Shown here piece after piece: positions 15,684 to 24,188 of a stretch of 64,000 nt of DNA; the first letter of the stretch is position 1; every line of letters starts with the position of its first letter. This DNA is from DASQZK01 sp963809925 (GTDB lineage Bacteria > Bacteroidota > Bacteroidia > Bacteroidales > GCA-2748055). The notes under the pieces are model-generated. The model saw only the letters and a list, made by a program, of their open reading frames with translations, searched no databases and was not told the DNA's origin. The stretch is from positions 248,001 through 312,000 of the forward strand of contig CAWELH010000006.1 of the NCBI GenBank assembly GCA_963809925.1, written 5' to 3'. The position numbers and the translations under genes are program-made.

Positions 15684-18545
15684 ATGAAAAGAATCTATAT
15701 TATTGTTATTATCGTTCTGTCCTTCGTTGTTGGTCTGAATACCTTTTTCTATAGTCAGATCAGGGAATCTCAGCTCGATTTTCAGAAGAATATTCTCCTA
15801 CGCCAGACACAGCTTTGTGGAAATCATGTTGAACGGACCGTCTCAAATTATGAGAGCGACCTGAACAGGACCATTTTCAAGTATATTAAGGAGATGCATG
15901 ATATCTTCCTAGACAAGCAGGTCATGTATCTTATAACCCGTGATCTTGAAAGTTTCTATGCAAAATATCGCGATCTTGTCACCAATATTTCCGTTTATGA
16001 CAATAATAACAAGTATTTGGGTATTTACATTAACGACAATGACGATTTTGTTGTCGACACCTTTTCAAGACAGAAAAATAATGTCTTAAAGTCAGCGGAT
16101 ACCATCATGGAGAAAAACGGCCGTTATCTCACGTATTTCCCCTATTTTGATAGTGAAGAACTGGTTGGAAACGTTGTTGTTGAGATTAATTTTGAAAAAT
16201 ACCTTTCCTATATTTTCAGCCTATACCGTGTTCAGGACATTCAATGGCAGTGGCTGATGAACACAAAGGGTGCTATCGTTTTTTCCAATATCAATGACAG
16301 CGTACAAATTTCCGGCCTTCGCGCTTTAGCCGATAGTCTCGCCACGTCGAGAGAAGGCAGCTTGCAACACAGTCTGCGGAAGGACAGTGAAGAATATAAA
16401 ATCACCTCTGCATATTATCCCCTGAATATCATCAAAAATGATCTCGGTATCGTTTTCACCATGAATTCCGGTCATTTACTCAGCATTTTTGTCGGCAGGA
16501 CTGTGATCCTCGGTATCGGAAGTTTATTGATTGTCATCGGTCTCATCTTTTTCCTTCTCCTTGAGATACAGAAACACAAAAGCAATGAAAGGACGCTTAA
16601 GCGACAGCTCATTGAGATCAGGATGATCACTGAGCAATTCCCTGTTGGCATTATGATTCTCGATAAGGATGGTATTATTTACAACATTAACCGCACCGCC
16701 CAGAAAATGCTGTTCCTGGACAGGGATGAAGACCTGGTCGGAAAACACTTTGAAGATCAGTTCCTTGTATCTAATAATTACCTTTTAAAAGAAGTAGTCA
16801 CTGCACCCTTTGATTCCAATCACTTTATCCATTATGTAAAAGATGGGAATGAGGTGGTTATTTACAGGCGTGATGTGATCGCACACATTGCCGGTGAACA
16901 GTTTACTATCTCAGCACTGATAGATGTTTCACCGCTGGAGAAATCCAGGAAACAGGAAGCCGCGGCGAATCAGTCAAAATCAGATTTTCTTGCCAAAATG
17001 AGCCATGAGATACGGACCCCTATGAATGGTATTATTGGTATGACTGACAATCTATCGAGGGCAAAGCTTTCGCAGGATCAGCTGGAAGATATAAAAATCA
17101 TCAGGAAATCTTCTGAACTCCTGATGAATATCATTAACGATATCCTCGATTTCTCAAAGATCGAAGCTGGTAAGATGTTGCTGGAAGAAATTCCATTCAG
17201 CCTCAGTGAAGAAATCAACATCGTCCTGAGCCTCTTCAGATCTTTGGCCAACAAAAAAGGCCTTGAACTTCAGTTGTCCATCAAGCCCGAAATTCCCGAT
17301 CATCTCATTGGTGACCCATTCAGGTTGCGGCAGGTCATCTCAAACCTTTTTAGTAATGCTATAAAATTCACCGAAAAAGGGAAAATTCTTATCAGTGTGG
17401 AACTTATGGAGAAATACAATTCTGCGATCAGCCTGCTGTTTTATGTTGAAGATACCGGAATAGGAATTAAAAAGGATGAGATTGCAAAGGTTTTCAGTAC
17501 GTTTGAACAAGGCCTTGAATCAACTTCCAGAAAATTCGGCGGTACAGGTTTGGGGACTGCAATTTCCAAACAACTGGTGGAAATGATGAATGGTGAGATA
17601 TGGGTGGAGAGCCCTTCCTCCATTTCTGACGATCCAAAATACCCTGGGAGCAGGTTCTGTTTCACTGTTGAAGTAAATTCTGATGAGCGGATCAGGAAAG
17701 ATTACGATTTTTCTTCTATCAATCAATATCAGCAGATTACAGCCCTCATTATCAGTAGGAAAAAGGATAAAAGCGACAAAATTCATCATATTCTCGACAG
17801 TTTCGGAATTAATTTCAACTACCGGACATACGACGACAATACTATTGACAGCATCCTGTATCACATTGAACAAAAAAAGAACCTGTACCAGATGATCATT
17901 ATAAAGGATAAACCCAGGTATGACGGTTTCGGGCTGGCGACTCAACTTAACGAAAGCGGCCTTTCCTTCAAATTCCCGGTTATCCTGATCTCATCCAATG
18001 ATCAGCATGGAAATTACCTCAGGGCAAGAAAACTGGGTATTGACTATTACCTGATCCAACCCTATGACAGCAATGAAGTTTTCGCCATCATACGAGACAT
18101 TTTTCCCGCTATCAGAGAAGAAAAAAGCATTACACCATACATCAATAAGATCAAGACTAATCTTCAGGTTCTCATTGCTGATGACAACATCATTAATCAA
18201 AGGGTGATTCAAACCATTTTTAAACACCTTGGCTATGAGATCGATATTGCCAAAGATGGTATTGAGGTCATGCAAATGATTCATAAAAGGAATTACGACC
18301 TTATTCTCATGGACCTGCTTATGCCCGGTAAGGATGGTGTGACAACCGCCCAGGAAATCAGGCAGGAAGGCAACAATGTTACGATCATTGCTATGACTGG
18401 TAGTGATGACAAGGAGAAAAAAGATGAAGCATTTTCTTCCGGGATGAACGATTTTGTTACCAAACCTGTTAAAGTTGAAACCATCAAGCATGTGCTGATA
18501 AAATGGTTTTCTGAGTCAATGTTTCCGAACGATAATATTTTATAA
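15684..18545 (+). CDS. hybrid histidine kinase with two receiver domains, the first degenerate
   Basis: 953 residues. A membrane helix (about 5-22), a periplasmic sensor of about 240 residues and a second helix (272-294) are followed by a PAS-like domain (about 310-415), HisKA with phospho-acceptor H441 in MSHEIRTPMNG, and HATPase with NLFSNAIKF, DTGIGI and GGTGLGTAISK. A pseudo-receiver (about 675-810) follows: the segment MIIIKDKPRYDG has lost the aspartate at the usual strand-end position. The last domain is an intact receiver with D877 in ILMDLLMPGKDG and the TKPVK lysine. No HPt or output domain is present, so the phosphate must leave through another protein. Ligand unknown. Confidence 0.92.
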   Translation: MKRIYIIVIIVLSFVVGLNTFFYSQIRESQLDFQKNILLRQTQLCGNHVERTVSNYESDLNRTIFKYIKEMHDIFLDKQVMYLITRDLESFYAKYRDLVTNISVYDNNNKYLGIYINDNDDFVVDTFSRQKNNVLKSADTIMEKNGRYLTYFPYFDSEELVGNVVVEINFEKYLSYIFSLYRVQDIQWQWLMNTKGAIVFSNINDSVQISGLRALADSLATSREGSLQHSLRKDSEEYKITSAYYPLNIIKNDLGIVFTMNSGHLLSIFVGRTVILGIGSLLIVIGLIFFLLLEIQKHKSNERTLKRQLIEIRMITEQFPVGIMILDKDGIIYNINRTAQKMLFLDRDEDLVGKHFEDQFLVSNNYLLKEVVTAPFDSNHFIHYVKDGNEVVIYRRDVIAHIAGEQFTISALIDVSPLEKSRKQEAAANQSKSDFLAKMSHEIRTPMNGIIGMTDNLSRAKLSQDQLEDIKIIRKSSELLMNIINDILDFSKIEAGKMLLEEIPFSLSEEINIVLSLFRSLANKKGLELQLSIKPEIPDHLIGDPFRLRQVISNLFSNAIKFTEKGKILISVELMEKYNSAISLLFYVEDTGIGIKKDEIAKVFSTFEQGLESTSRKFGGTGLGTAISKQLVEMMNGEIWVESPSSISDDPKYPGSRFCFTVEVNSDERIRKDYDFSSINQYQQITALIISRKKDKSDKIHHILDSFGINFNYRTYDDNTIDSILYHIEQKKNLYQMIIIKDKPRYDGFGLATQLNESGLSFKFPVILISSNDQHGNYLRARKLGIDYYLIQPYDSNEVFAIIRDIFPAIREEKSITPYINKIKTNLQVLIADDNIINQRVIQTIFKHLGYEIDIAKDGIEVMQMIHKRNYDLILMDLLMPGKDGVTTAQEIRQEGNNVTIIAMTGSDDKEKKDEAFSSGMNDFVTKPVKVETIKHVLIKWFSESMFPNDNIL

Positions 18546-18631
18546 ATACACTACGTTCAATTACCGTTATATTGTCCCCGAAAACTCCGGTGCATATTGA
18601 TTCCAGGTTAAGCTCACTAAAGTAATTCATC

Positions 18632-19399
18632 ATGAAATCACACGAAATTGACTACAAAATCATTGGTGATGACATTCAACTTGTTGAAATCGAACTCGAT
18701 CCCGGGGAAACTGTCATCGCCGAGGCAGGTTCAATGGTCTATATGGAGACCGGGATTGATTTTCAGGTAAAGATGGGTGATGGTTCCTCTCCCAATGATG
18801 GCATCATGAACAAAATTTTTTCCGCTGGCGCCCGGCTCCTTACCGGTGAATCTTTATTTCTCACCCATTTTACGAATCGTGGCATGGGAAAGAGAAAGGT
18901 AGCCTTTTCTGCTCCTTACCCCGGAACAGTAGTACCGATTGATCTGTCTGATACAGGAGGAAGGATGGTGGTACAAAAGGACGGTTTCCTATGTGCCGCT
19001 CTTGGCACCAAGCTTTCGGTTACTCTTAACCGCCGGCTGGGCTCTGGACTTGTAGGTGGCGAGGGCTTTATTCTTCAATCACTGGAAGGTGATGGAAAAG
19101 CATTCGTACATGCCGGAGGTACCGTCATTGAAAAATATCTCAGTCATGACACCCTTAGGATCGATACGGGCTGTATTGTGGCCTATGAACCCAATCTAAG
19201 TTTTGATGTGGAAACCAGCGGTAGCCTTCGCTCGATGTTGTTTGGCGGTGAAGGGATCTTTCTTGCAACCCTCTCCGGCACAGGGAGGGTATGGTTACAG
19301 TCGATGCCTATTCGAAAGCTTATCAGGGCGTTGAACCCATATGGCAAAAACAGAGGAAAAGAAGACAATTCAATCCTTGGAAATTTTCTTGAGCGTTAA
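18632..19399 (+). CDS. TIGR00266/AIM24 family protein
   Basis: 255 residues without signal peptide or membrane helix. The hallmark start is IQLVEIELDPGETVIAEAGSMVYME, then the glycine-rich beta stretches GGEGFILQSLEGDGKAFVHAGGT and GGEGIFLATLSGTGRVWLQS. These form the double-stranded beta-helix repeat of the AIM24 family. Function in bacteria is not established. It precedes mnmH by 11 nt on the same strand, so the two are very likely cotranscribed. Confidence 0.88.
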   Translation: MKSHEIDYKIIGDDIQLVEIELDPGETVIAEAGSMVYMETGIDFQVKMGDGSSPNDGIMNKIFSAGARLLTGESLFLTHFTNRGMGKRKVAFSAPYPGTVVPIDLSDTGGRMVVQKDGFLCAALGTKLSVTLNRRLGSGLVGGEGFILQSLEGDGKAFVHAGGTVIEKYLSHDTLRIDTGCIVAYEPNLSFDVETSGSLRSMLFGGEGIFLATLSGTGRVWLQSMPIRKLIRALNPYGKNRGKEDNSILGNFLER

Positions 19400-19410
19400 G
19401 CGCTTTCAAT

Positions 19411-20445
19411 ATGCTAGAACCTGTTTCTGTTGAAACATTTATGGAACTTTCAGGAATTGTTCCGGTCGCCGATGTAAGATCCCCTTCAGAATTCGCTTCG
19501 GGACATATTCCTGGAGCCATTAACATCCCGCTTTTCAATGATGAGGAGCGCAGGATTGTGGGCACTCTTTATAAACAGAAGGGACGGAAAGAGGCCATCA
19601 TCAAAGGCTTTGAGTTTACCGGCCAAAAGGTTAACCAGCTGCAGAACGACGCCGTGGCTGCGACAACGGACGGACGGCTTCTTCTCCATTGCTGGCGGGG
19701 AGGAATGAGAAGCGCAGCTATGGCGTGGCTGTTCAGAAAAGCCGGCCTGCAATGCGAAGTTCTGAACGGAGGATACAAAGCCTACAGACGGTACATCAGG
19801 ACCCGCCTCGCATTACCCTACAGGCTGATAGTTTTGGGTGGCATGACAGGAGCGGGGAAAACAGATATCCTGGAGGAAATACGACGACAGGGTTATCAGA
19901 CCATTGATCTCGAATTACTGGCACATCATAAGGGATCGGCATTTGGCGGTCTGGGTGAAGAGGAACAGCTGAAGAATGAACAGTTCGAAAATGAATTACT
20001 GATCCCGTTCCTTTCATTAAACCGGAATCAGCCGGTTTGGATCGAAGATGAAAGCCGGAATATCGGGAAAAATATTATCCCCTCAGAGTTATACGAGCAG
20101 ATGAGGGTAAGTCCTGTCATTGTCCTCAATATGAGCAGAGAACTGAGGATCGAACGCCTGGTAAAAGATTACGGCAACTATCCACCTGAACAGCTGGTAA
20201 GCTGCATCGAACGTATCTCGAAGCGCATCGGGGGACAAAATGCCAGACAGGCCGTAAAATTCATCGAATCCGGAGATTTAGTAAACGTCGCTTCAATTAC
20301 CCTGCAATACTATGACAAATCCTATGCATTTGGCCTCACTCGCCGACCGGCAGAAAACCTTCATCATCTCACCACAGTTTCTTTGTCGGCAAAAGAAAAT
20401 GCAGCGCTGATCCTGAATTATTGTGCAACGAAAAACTTTATCTGA
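19411..20445 (+). CDS. mnmH: tRNA 2-selenouridine synthase
   Basis: 344 residues. The enzyme replaces sulfur by selenium in the wobble 2-thiouridine of tRNA, using selenophosphate. The N-terminal rhodanese domain starts with VADVRSPSEFASGHIPGAINIPLF and holds the catalytic C94 in LLHCWRGGMRS. The C-terminal part has a P-loop, GGMTGAGKT, near residue 147, used in the geranyl-transfer step, followed by QTIDLELLAHHKGSAFGG. All key residues are present. A selenophosphate synthase (selD) must exist elsewhere in the genome; it is not in this window. It is probably cotranscribed with the AIM24-like gene. Confidence 0.95.
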   Translation: MLEPVSVETFMELSGIVPVADVRSPSEFASGHIPGAINIPLFNDEERRIVGTLYKQKGRKEAIIKGFEFTGQKVNQLQNDAVAATTDGRLLLHCWRGGMRSAAMAWLFRKAGLQCEVLNGGYKAYRRYIRTRLALPYRLIVLGGMTGAGKTDILEEIRRQGYQTIDLELLAHHKGSAFGGLGEEEQLKNEQFENELLIPFLSLNRNQPVWIEDESRNIGKNIIPSELYEQMRVSPVIVLNMSRELRIERLVKDYGNYPPEQLVSCIERISKRIGGQNARQAVKFIESGDLVNVASITLQYYDKSYAFGLTRRPAENLHHLTTVSLSAKENAALILNYCATKNFI

Positions 20446-20807
20446 TCCTTCGACCAGCTCATGACCGCACCCTATATTGGCGATGGTTCACTGGTCGACC
20501 AGACGATTTGGATCGATAATCTAAATCTTCGCATAAACCGCCAGAATTAGAGATGACGATGAATCGAAAAAATATGGATTGAACAATAGGCGTCAATTTT
20601 CAGTTTAACTAATCACCATATGATTCCTTAACCGCGTATGTCCGAAGAAGATAATTGAGGAACTCCTGAAAGAAAAGAGATCAGGGGTGATTCCTGAACC
20701 ACAAAAGCATGACTTATTGTTCGATGCAACCATAAAGACAACCATTACCCTCCATCAGGAAATGAACTGAAAACATCAGACCTATACGCTCCAAACAAAA
20801 ACGTGCT
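20446..20807 (+). other. 362-nt interval with an orphan open stretch, possible gene remnant
   Basis: Between mnmH and the next gene there is no full-length gene. An open frame from 20624 to the TGA at 20768-20770 would encode a protein-like segment (KKIIEELLKEKRSGVIPEPQ) but has no usable start codon, since a TGA lies just upstream. A 29-codon frame at 20461-20550 is not convincing. The interval may be a decayed gene or a leader region for the 20808 gene. Confidence 0.3.
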
Positions 20808-21521
20808 ATGGAAACAAGAACGCTTATTCAGGCCATTGGTGGCATTGCCAAACAGGAAACGCTGTTCACGCTCACCAGCCATATCATGGCTAACACTTTT
20901 GTTCTGGATATGGAAGAACCATACCCTGGCTATCATGGTATGAACCTTCCTACCAATACAAAACCTATCTCCATTTTCATCATTACCAGAGAAAAATATT
21001 CGACGGAAAAAATTCTGAGGATAACCCAAAATATTAAAAAATACTTCGAATACAATTTTGATGCGGTACCGGGGGTGATCTGCATTCAAAATGAGGATTT
21101 GCATTGTTTAAGAATACGGGAAATCGACACATACGAGATCATCGAGGAGTTGCAAAACTGCTTTTTTTCCGAAGGAGTGAAATTCATGAAGAAGCGCACA
21201 ATTAATGCCAAGGGCGTTATCCAGCTCAAAAAGATTTTCAATATTGAAGTGGTGGAAGAAGGCATTTATAAGGATCTTGATGATCCTTCGATGTTCTATG
21301 TTACCTTACCCAGGCAGGTAAACTGGCAGATGTTTGTCCAGATCACACAACGTGTCAGGAATAATATTGATAAAAAACTGGTAAATTTTGATGCAGCCCT
21401 CGGGGCAATCTACTCGAAGGAAATACTCGATGTGGCAAGGATCTATTCAAAGGAAACAACAATTGAAAAACTCAGGATCATCCAAAAAAAATATATTTCA
21501 GTGATGGAGAGAATGGAATAA
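20808..21521 (+). CDS. conserved-looking hypothetical protein with internal duplication
   Basis: 237 residues, cytoplasmic by appearance. I do not recognise the family. Two halves resemble each other: residues about 52-115 (ISIFIITREKYSTEKILRIT, then YNFDAVPGVICIQNEDL) and about 160-225 (FYVTLPRQVNWQMFVQITQR, then VNFDAALGAIYSKEILDV). The alternating strand-helix-strand pattern suggests two related alpha/beta sandwiches. Five cysteine or methionine clusters are not arranged as a metal site. It is convergent with the U32 peptidase, with only 10 nt between stop codons. Operon membership with mnmH is doubtful because of the 362-nt gap. Confidence 0.7.
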   Translation: METRTLIQAIGGIAKQETLFTLTSHIMANTFVLDMEEPYPGYHGMNLPTNTKPISIFIITREKYSTEKILRITQNIKKYFEYNFDAVPGVICIQNEDLHCLRIREIDTYEIIEELQNCFFSEGVKFMKKRTINAKGVIQLKKIFNIEVVEEGIYKDLDDPSMFYVTLPRQVNWQMFVQITQRVRNNIDKKLVNFDAALGAIYSKEILDVARIYSKETTIEKLRIIQKKYISVMERME

Positions 21522-21531
21522 AACAATCATT

Positions 21532-22794
21532 TCACTGAAGTTTTACCATGTTTGGGTCGACGATCCTGTAAAGCTTATCGGAACGTCTTACAACCTGATC
21601 TATCTGTATTGAACACGTTTCACCTTTTCTGGCGGTCTGCACCTGTTTCTCATCCACCCGTATTTCCTTCACAATCGTCTGGATAACCCCGGTAGTCGGG
21701 CCGGTGATCAGGATTTCATCACCAACTTGAAGTTCACCGGCTTCCAATAGAAATTCTGCTACCTTGATCTTGTCGAAATAATTGTTTCCCTTTCCGGTAT
21801 AGATTTTTCTTTTGGTTGCTTTTGAGCCGTAAACTCCGCTCCATTCACCAAGGTGCTGGCCAAGGTAGTATCCGTCCCAAAAACCCCTGTTAAATACCGT
21901 GGCCAGCCTTTCCTGCCATTCTTTGATCCTTGCCGTCGTGAAATCGTTGTTTATCACAGCGTTTACAGCCTCGTTATAACATTGGGTAACGGTAAATACA
22001 TATTCTGCCGGCCGGGCTCGGCCTTCAATCTTCAGCACCGTTATACCGGCATCCAGTATCTTATTAATAAAATGAATGGTAGAGAGATCTTTCGGTGACA
22101 TGAGATATTCATTATCGATCTCTATTTCATTGCCTCTTTCCTTATCTGTGGCAATATATGATCGTCTGCACACCTGGAAACAGTCCCCCCGGTTTGCAGA
22201 ATGATTATGCTCATGAAGGCTCAGGTAACACTTCCCGGATACCGCCATACAGAGCGCCCCATGTACAAACATTTCCAGCCGCATCGGTTTGCCTGAGGCG
22301 CCACGGATATCTTCCAGCGCAATACCTCTGGTGATCCCGGCTACCTGGGTCAGATCCAGTTCCCTTGCCAGGACAGCTACATCCGCGTATTCAGAATAAA
22401 ATTTAAGAGATTCTATATTGCTAATATTTAGCTGTGTAGATAAATGTACCTCAACGCCTTCTTTCCGCGCATACGACAGCACAGACTGATCTGAAGCTAT
22501 AACAGCAGTGATTCCTGATTCCTTTGCAAGATCGATGATATCCCGTACCATCCCCAGTTCATGATCATAAATTACCGTATTGACTGTAAGATAAGTTTTC
22601 AGGTTTTTTTCGCGCGTAATGGCAAGTATTTCAGGAATATCTTTCCGGGTAAAATTATACGCTGACCGTGCGCGCATATTCAGATGCTCAATTCCAAAAT
22701 AGATGGAATCAGCTCCGCCTTGTATAGCCGCCCTGAGCGATTCAAAGGAACCAGCTGGGGCCATGATTTCAATATCAGAACGCTTGTAGTCCAT
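21532..22794 (-). CDS. U32 family peptidase-like protein (tRNA or rRNA hydroxylation type)
   Basis: 420 residues. The start IEIMAPAGSFESLRAAIQGGADSIYFG is the standard TIM-barrel N-terminus. The U32 signature at residues 174-189 (E-x-F-x-H-G-A-x-C-x6-C) is complete, and four cysteines (C182, C189, C205, C209) can hold an iron-sulfur cluster. Characterised relatives (TrhP/YegQ, RlhA) take part in prephenate-dependent hydroxylation of tRNA uridine-34 or 23S rRNA rather than proteolysis. The length suits the TrhP group, which includes the C-terminal beta domain (GDEILITGPTTGVIQTIVKE). It is on the minus strand after the histidine kinase with a 138-nt gap. Confidence 0.9.
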   Translation of the reverse strand: MDYKRSDIEIMAPAGSFESLRAAIQGGADSIYFGIEHLNMRARSAYNFTRKDIPEILAITREKNLKTYLTVNTVIYDHELGMVRDIIDLAKESGITAVIASDQSVLSYARKEGVEVHLSTQLNISNIESLKFYSEYADVAVLARELDLTQVAGITRGIALEDIRGASGKPMRLEMFVHGALCMAVSGKCYLSLHEHNHSANRGDCFQVCRRSYIATDKERGNEIEIDNEYLMSPKDLSTIHFINKILDAGITVLKIEGRARPAEYVFTVTQCYNEAVNAVINNDFTTARIKEWQERLATVFNRGFWDGYYLGQHLGEWSGVYGSKATKRKIYTGKGNNYFDKIKVAEFLLEAGELQVGDEILITGPTTGVIQTIVKEIRVDEKQVQTARKGETCSIQIDQVVRRSDKLYRIVDPNMVKLQ

Positions 22795-22932
22795 CCGGTA
22801 AAAGTAGAAAAAAATTTAATGCGTTTGGAATCAGAATGATCGATAAGGTGTACGAGTCGCCCAAAAGATTGCAGAACCACATGAACCAGGTATCCATGCA
22901 ACGTCATTTAGCTCTGGAAAACCCTGTCAGTC

Positions 22933-24081
22933 TTATTTCTTAAGAATGATCCTGAATGTTGTCCCGACGTTGATTTCTGAAGTAAGAACAAATATTTTCC
23001 CGTCGTGGTAGTATTCAATGATCCGTCGGGTAAGAGACAGACCCAGGCCCCACCCCCTTTGTTTGGTGGTATAACCGGGCTTAAAGATGGTCTTGTATTT
23101 TGATTTAGGAATGCCTTTCCCTGAATCCGTAATATCGAGGTAAATGACTTTATTTTGTTCCTTTACTGAAATATGAATTTTGCCCACACCATTCATAGCA
23201 TCCACGGCATTTTTACAAACATTTTCTATAACCCATTCAAACAACGATTCATTTAGCGGAACTTTAATATCACTTTCAGGTATATCCAGTTCAAATTTGA
23301 CTTTATCAGAACTGCGCCTTTGAAGATAGTCAATAGCATTTTTCAGAACATTGTAAAGGCCTGATGGGATCAGGGAAGGTTTTGACCCGATTTTTGAGAA
23401 TCGTTCGGTGATTTTTTCGAGCCGTTTCACATCCTTTTCAAGTTCATCGATCGTCTCCGGAAGATTGTTGCCGCTCTTCAACAACTCCACCCAGGCAAAA
23501 AGTGAGGATGTGGGTGTGCCAAGCTGATGAGCCGTTTCCTTGGAGAGCCCTACCCAAACTTTGTTTTGTTCTGCTTTACGTGATGAACTAAAGGCAAAAT
23601 ATGAGACCACTATAAAAAGCATGATGACCCCTAACTGGATGTAGGGAAAATAAAACAATCGCGTGAGCAGGTATGAATCTTTGTAATAGATAAAATTTTT
23701 ATCACCATTCGTAAGGTTGATTACGATACTGTCATGTTCCTCCTTCATTGTTTCTATCTGCGCTTCAAGAAACCCTGTCCTTCTGACCTTCAGAGAATCA
23801 ATATTCCGGTAAGTAATTATATTACCTGCACTGTCAGTGAGAATCACCGGTACGGTAGTGTTGTTCTCTATTACAGAAAGCGGGAAACCCAGGTCAGATT
23901 TTTCCGGTTCGGCACGGTCCAGCACCCTTATGGCCTCAGCCCAGAGTTCGATTTTATTTCGTTCCTGGGTGGAAAGTGCTTTCACTAGCCGGTTGGTATA
24001 CACCAGCGAACCGACGCCGATAAGTATGGCCCCGGCAAAGAGGAAGATTTTCCAGCGTTGTTTTTGTTCGTAGATATTCAA
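22933..24081 (-). CDS. orphan sensor histidine kinase
   Basis: 382 residues. A helix at about 11-30 and a second at about 148-165 frame a periplasmic sensor of about 115 residues. The H-box is unusual, SKETAHQLGTPTSSL, with acceptor H185 followed by QLGTP rather than ELRTP. The ATPase domain has ENVCKNAVDAM (N box), DSGKGIP (G1) and GWGLGLSLTRRI (G2). No receiver is fused and no response regulator is adjacent, so its partner is elsewhere. It follows the AsmA-like gene by 107 nt. Confidence 0.9.
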   Translation of the reverse strand: MNIYEQKQRWKIFLFAGAILIGVGSLVYTNRLVKALSTQERNKIELWAEAIRVLDRAEPEKSDLGFPLSVIENNTTVPVILTDSAGNIITYRNIDSLKVRRTGFLEAQIETMKEEHDSIVINLTNGDKNFIYYKDSYLLTRLFYFPYIQLGVIMLFIVVSYFAFSSSRKAEQNKVWVGLSKETAHQLGTPTSSLFAWVELLKSGNNLPETIDELEKDVKRLEKITERFSKIGSKPSLIPSGLYNVLKNAIDYLQRRSSDKVKFELDIPESDIKVPLNESLFEWVIENVCKNAVDAMNGVGKIHISVKEQNKVIYLDITDSGKGIPKSKYKTIFKPGYTTKQRGWGLGLSLTRRIIEYYHDGKIFVLTSEINVGTTFRIILKK

Positions 24082-24188
24082 ACTGCCTTTATGTTAATGT
24101 CCGTTGATAAATTCAGTTTATAACATGGATAAGTTCAGAATGACGGATATAAAAGTAAGTGAATCCACCGTAATAAGAAACTTTACCA

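Noticed and set aside
22893..22912. CATGCAACGTC resembling half a REP palindrome
   Set aside because: Only about 11 bases match and there is no second arm; too short to call.
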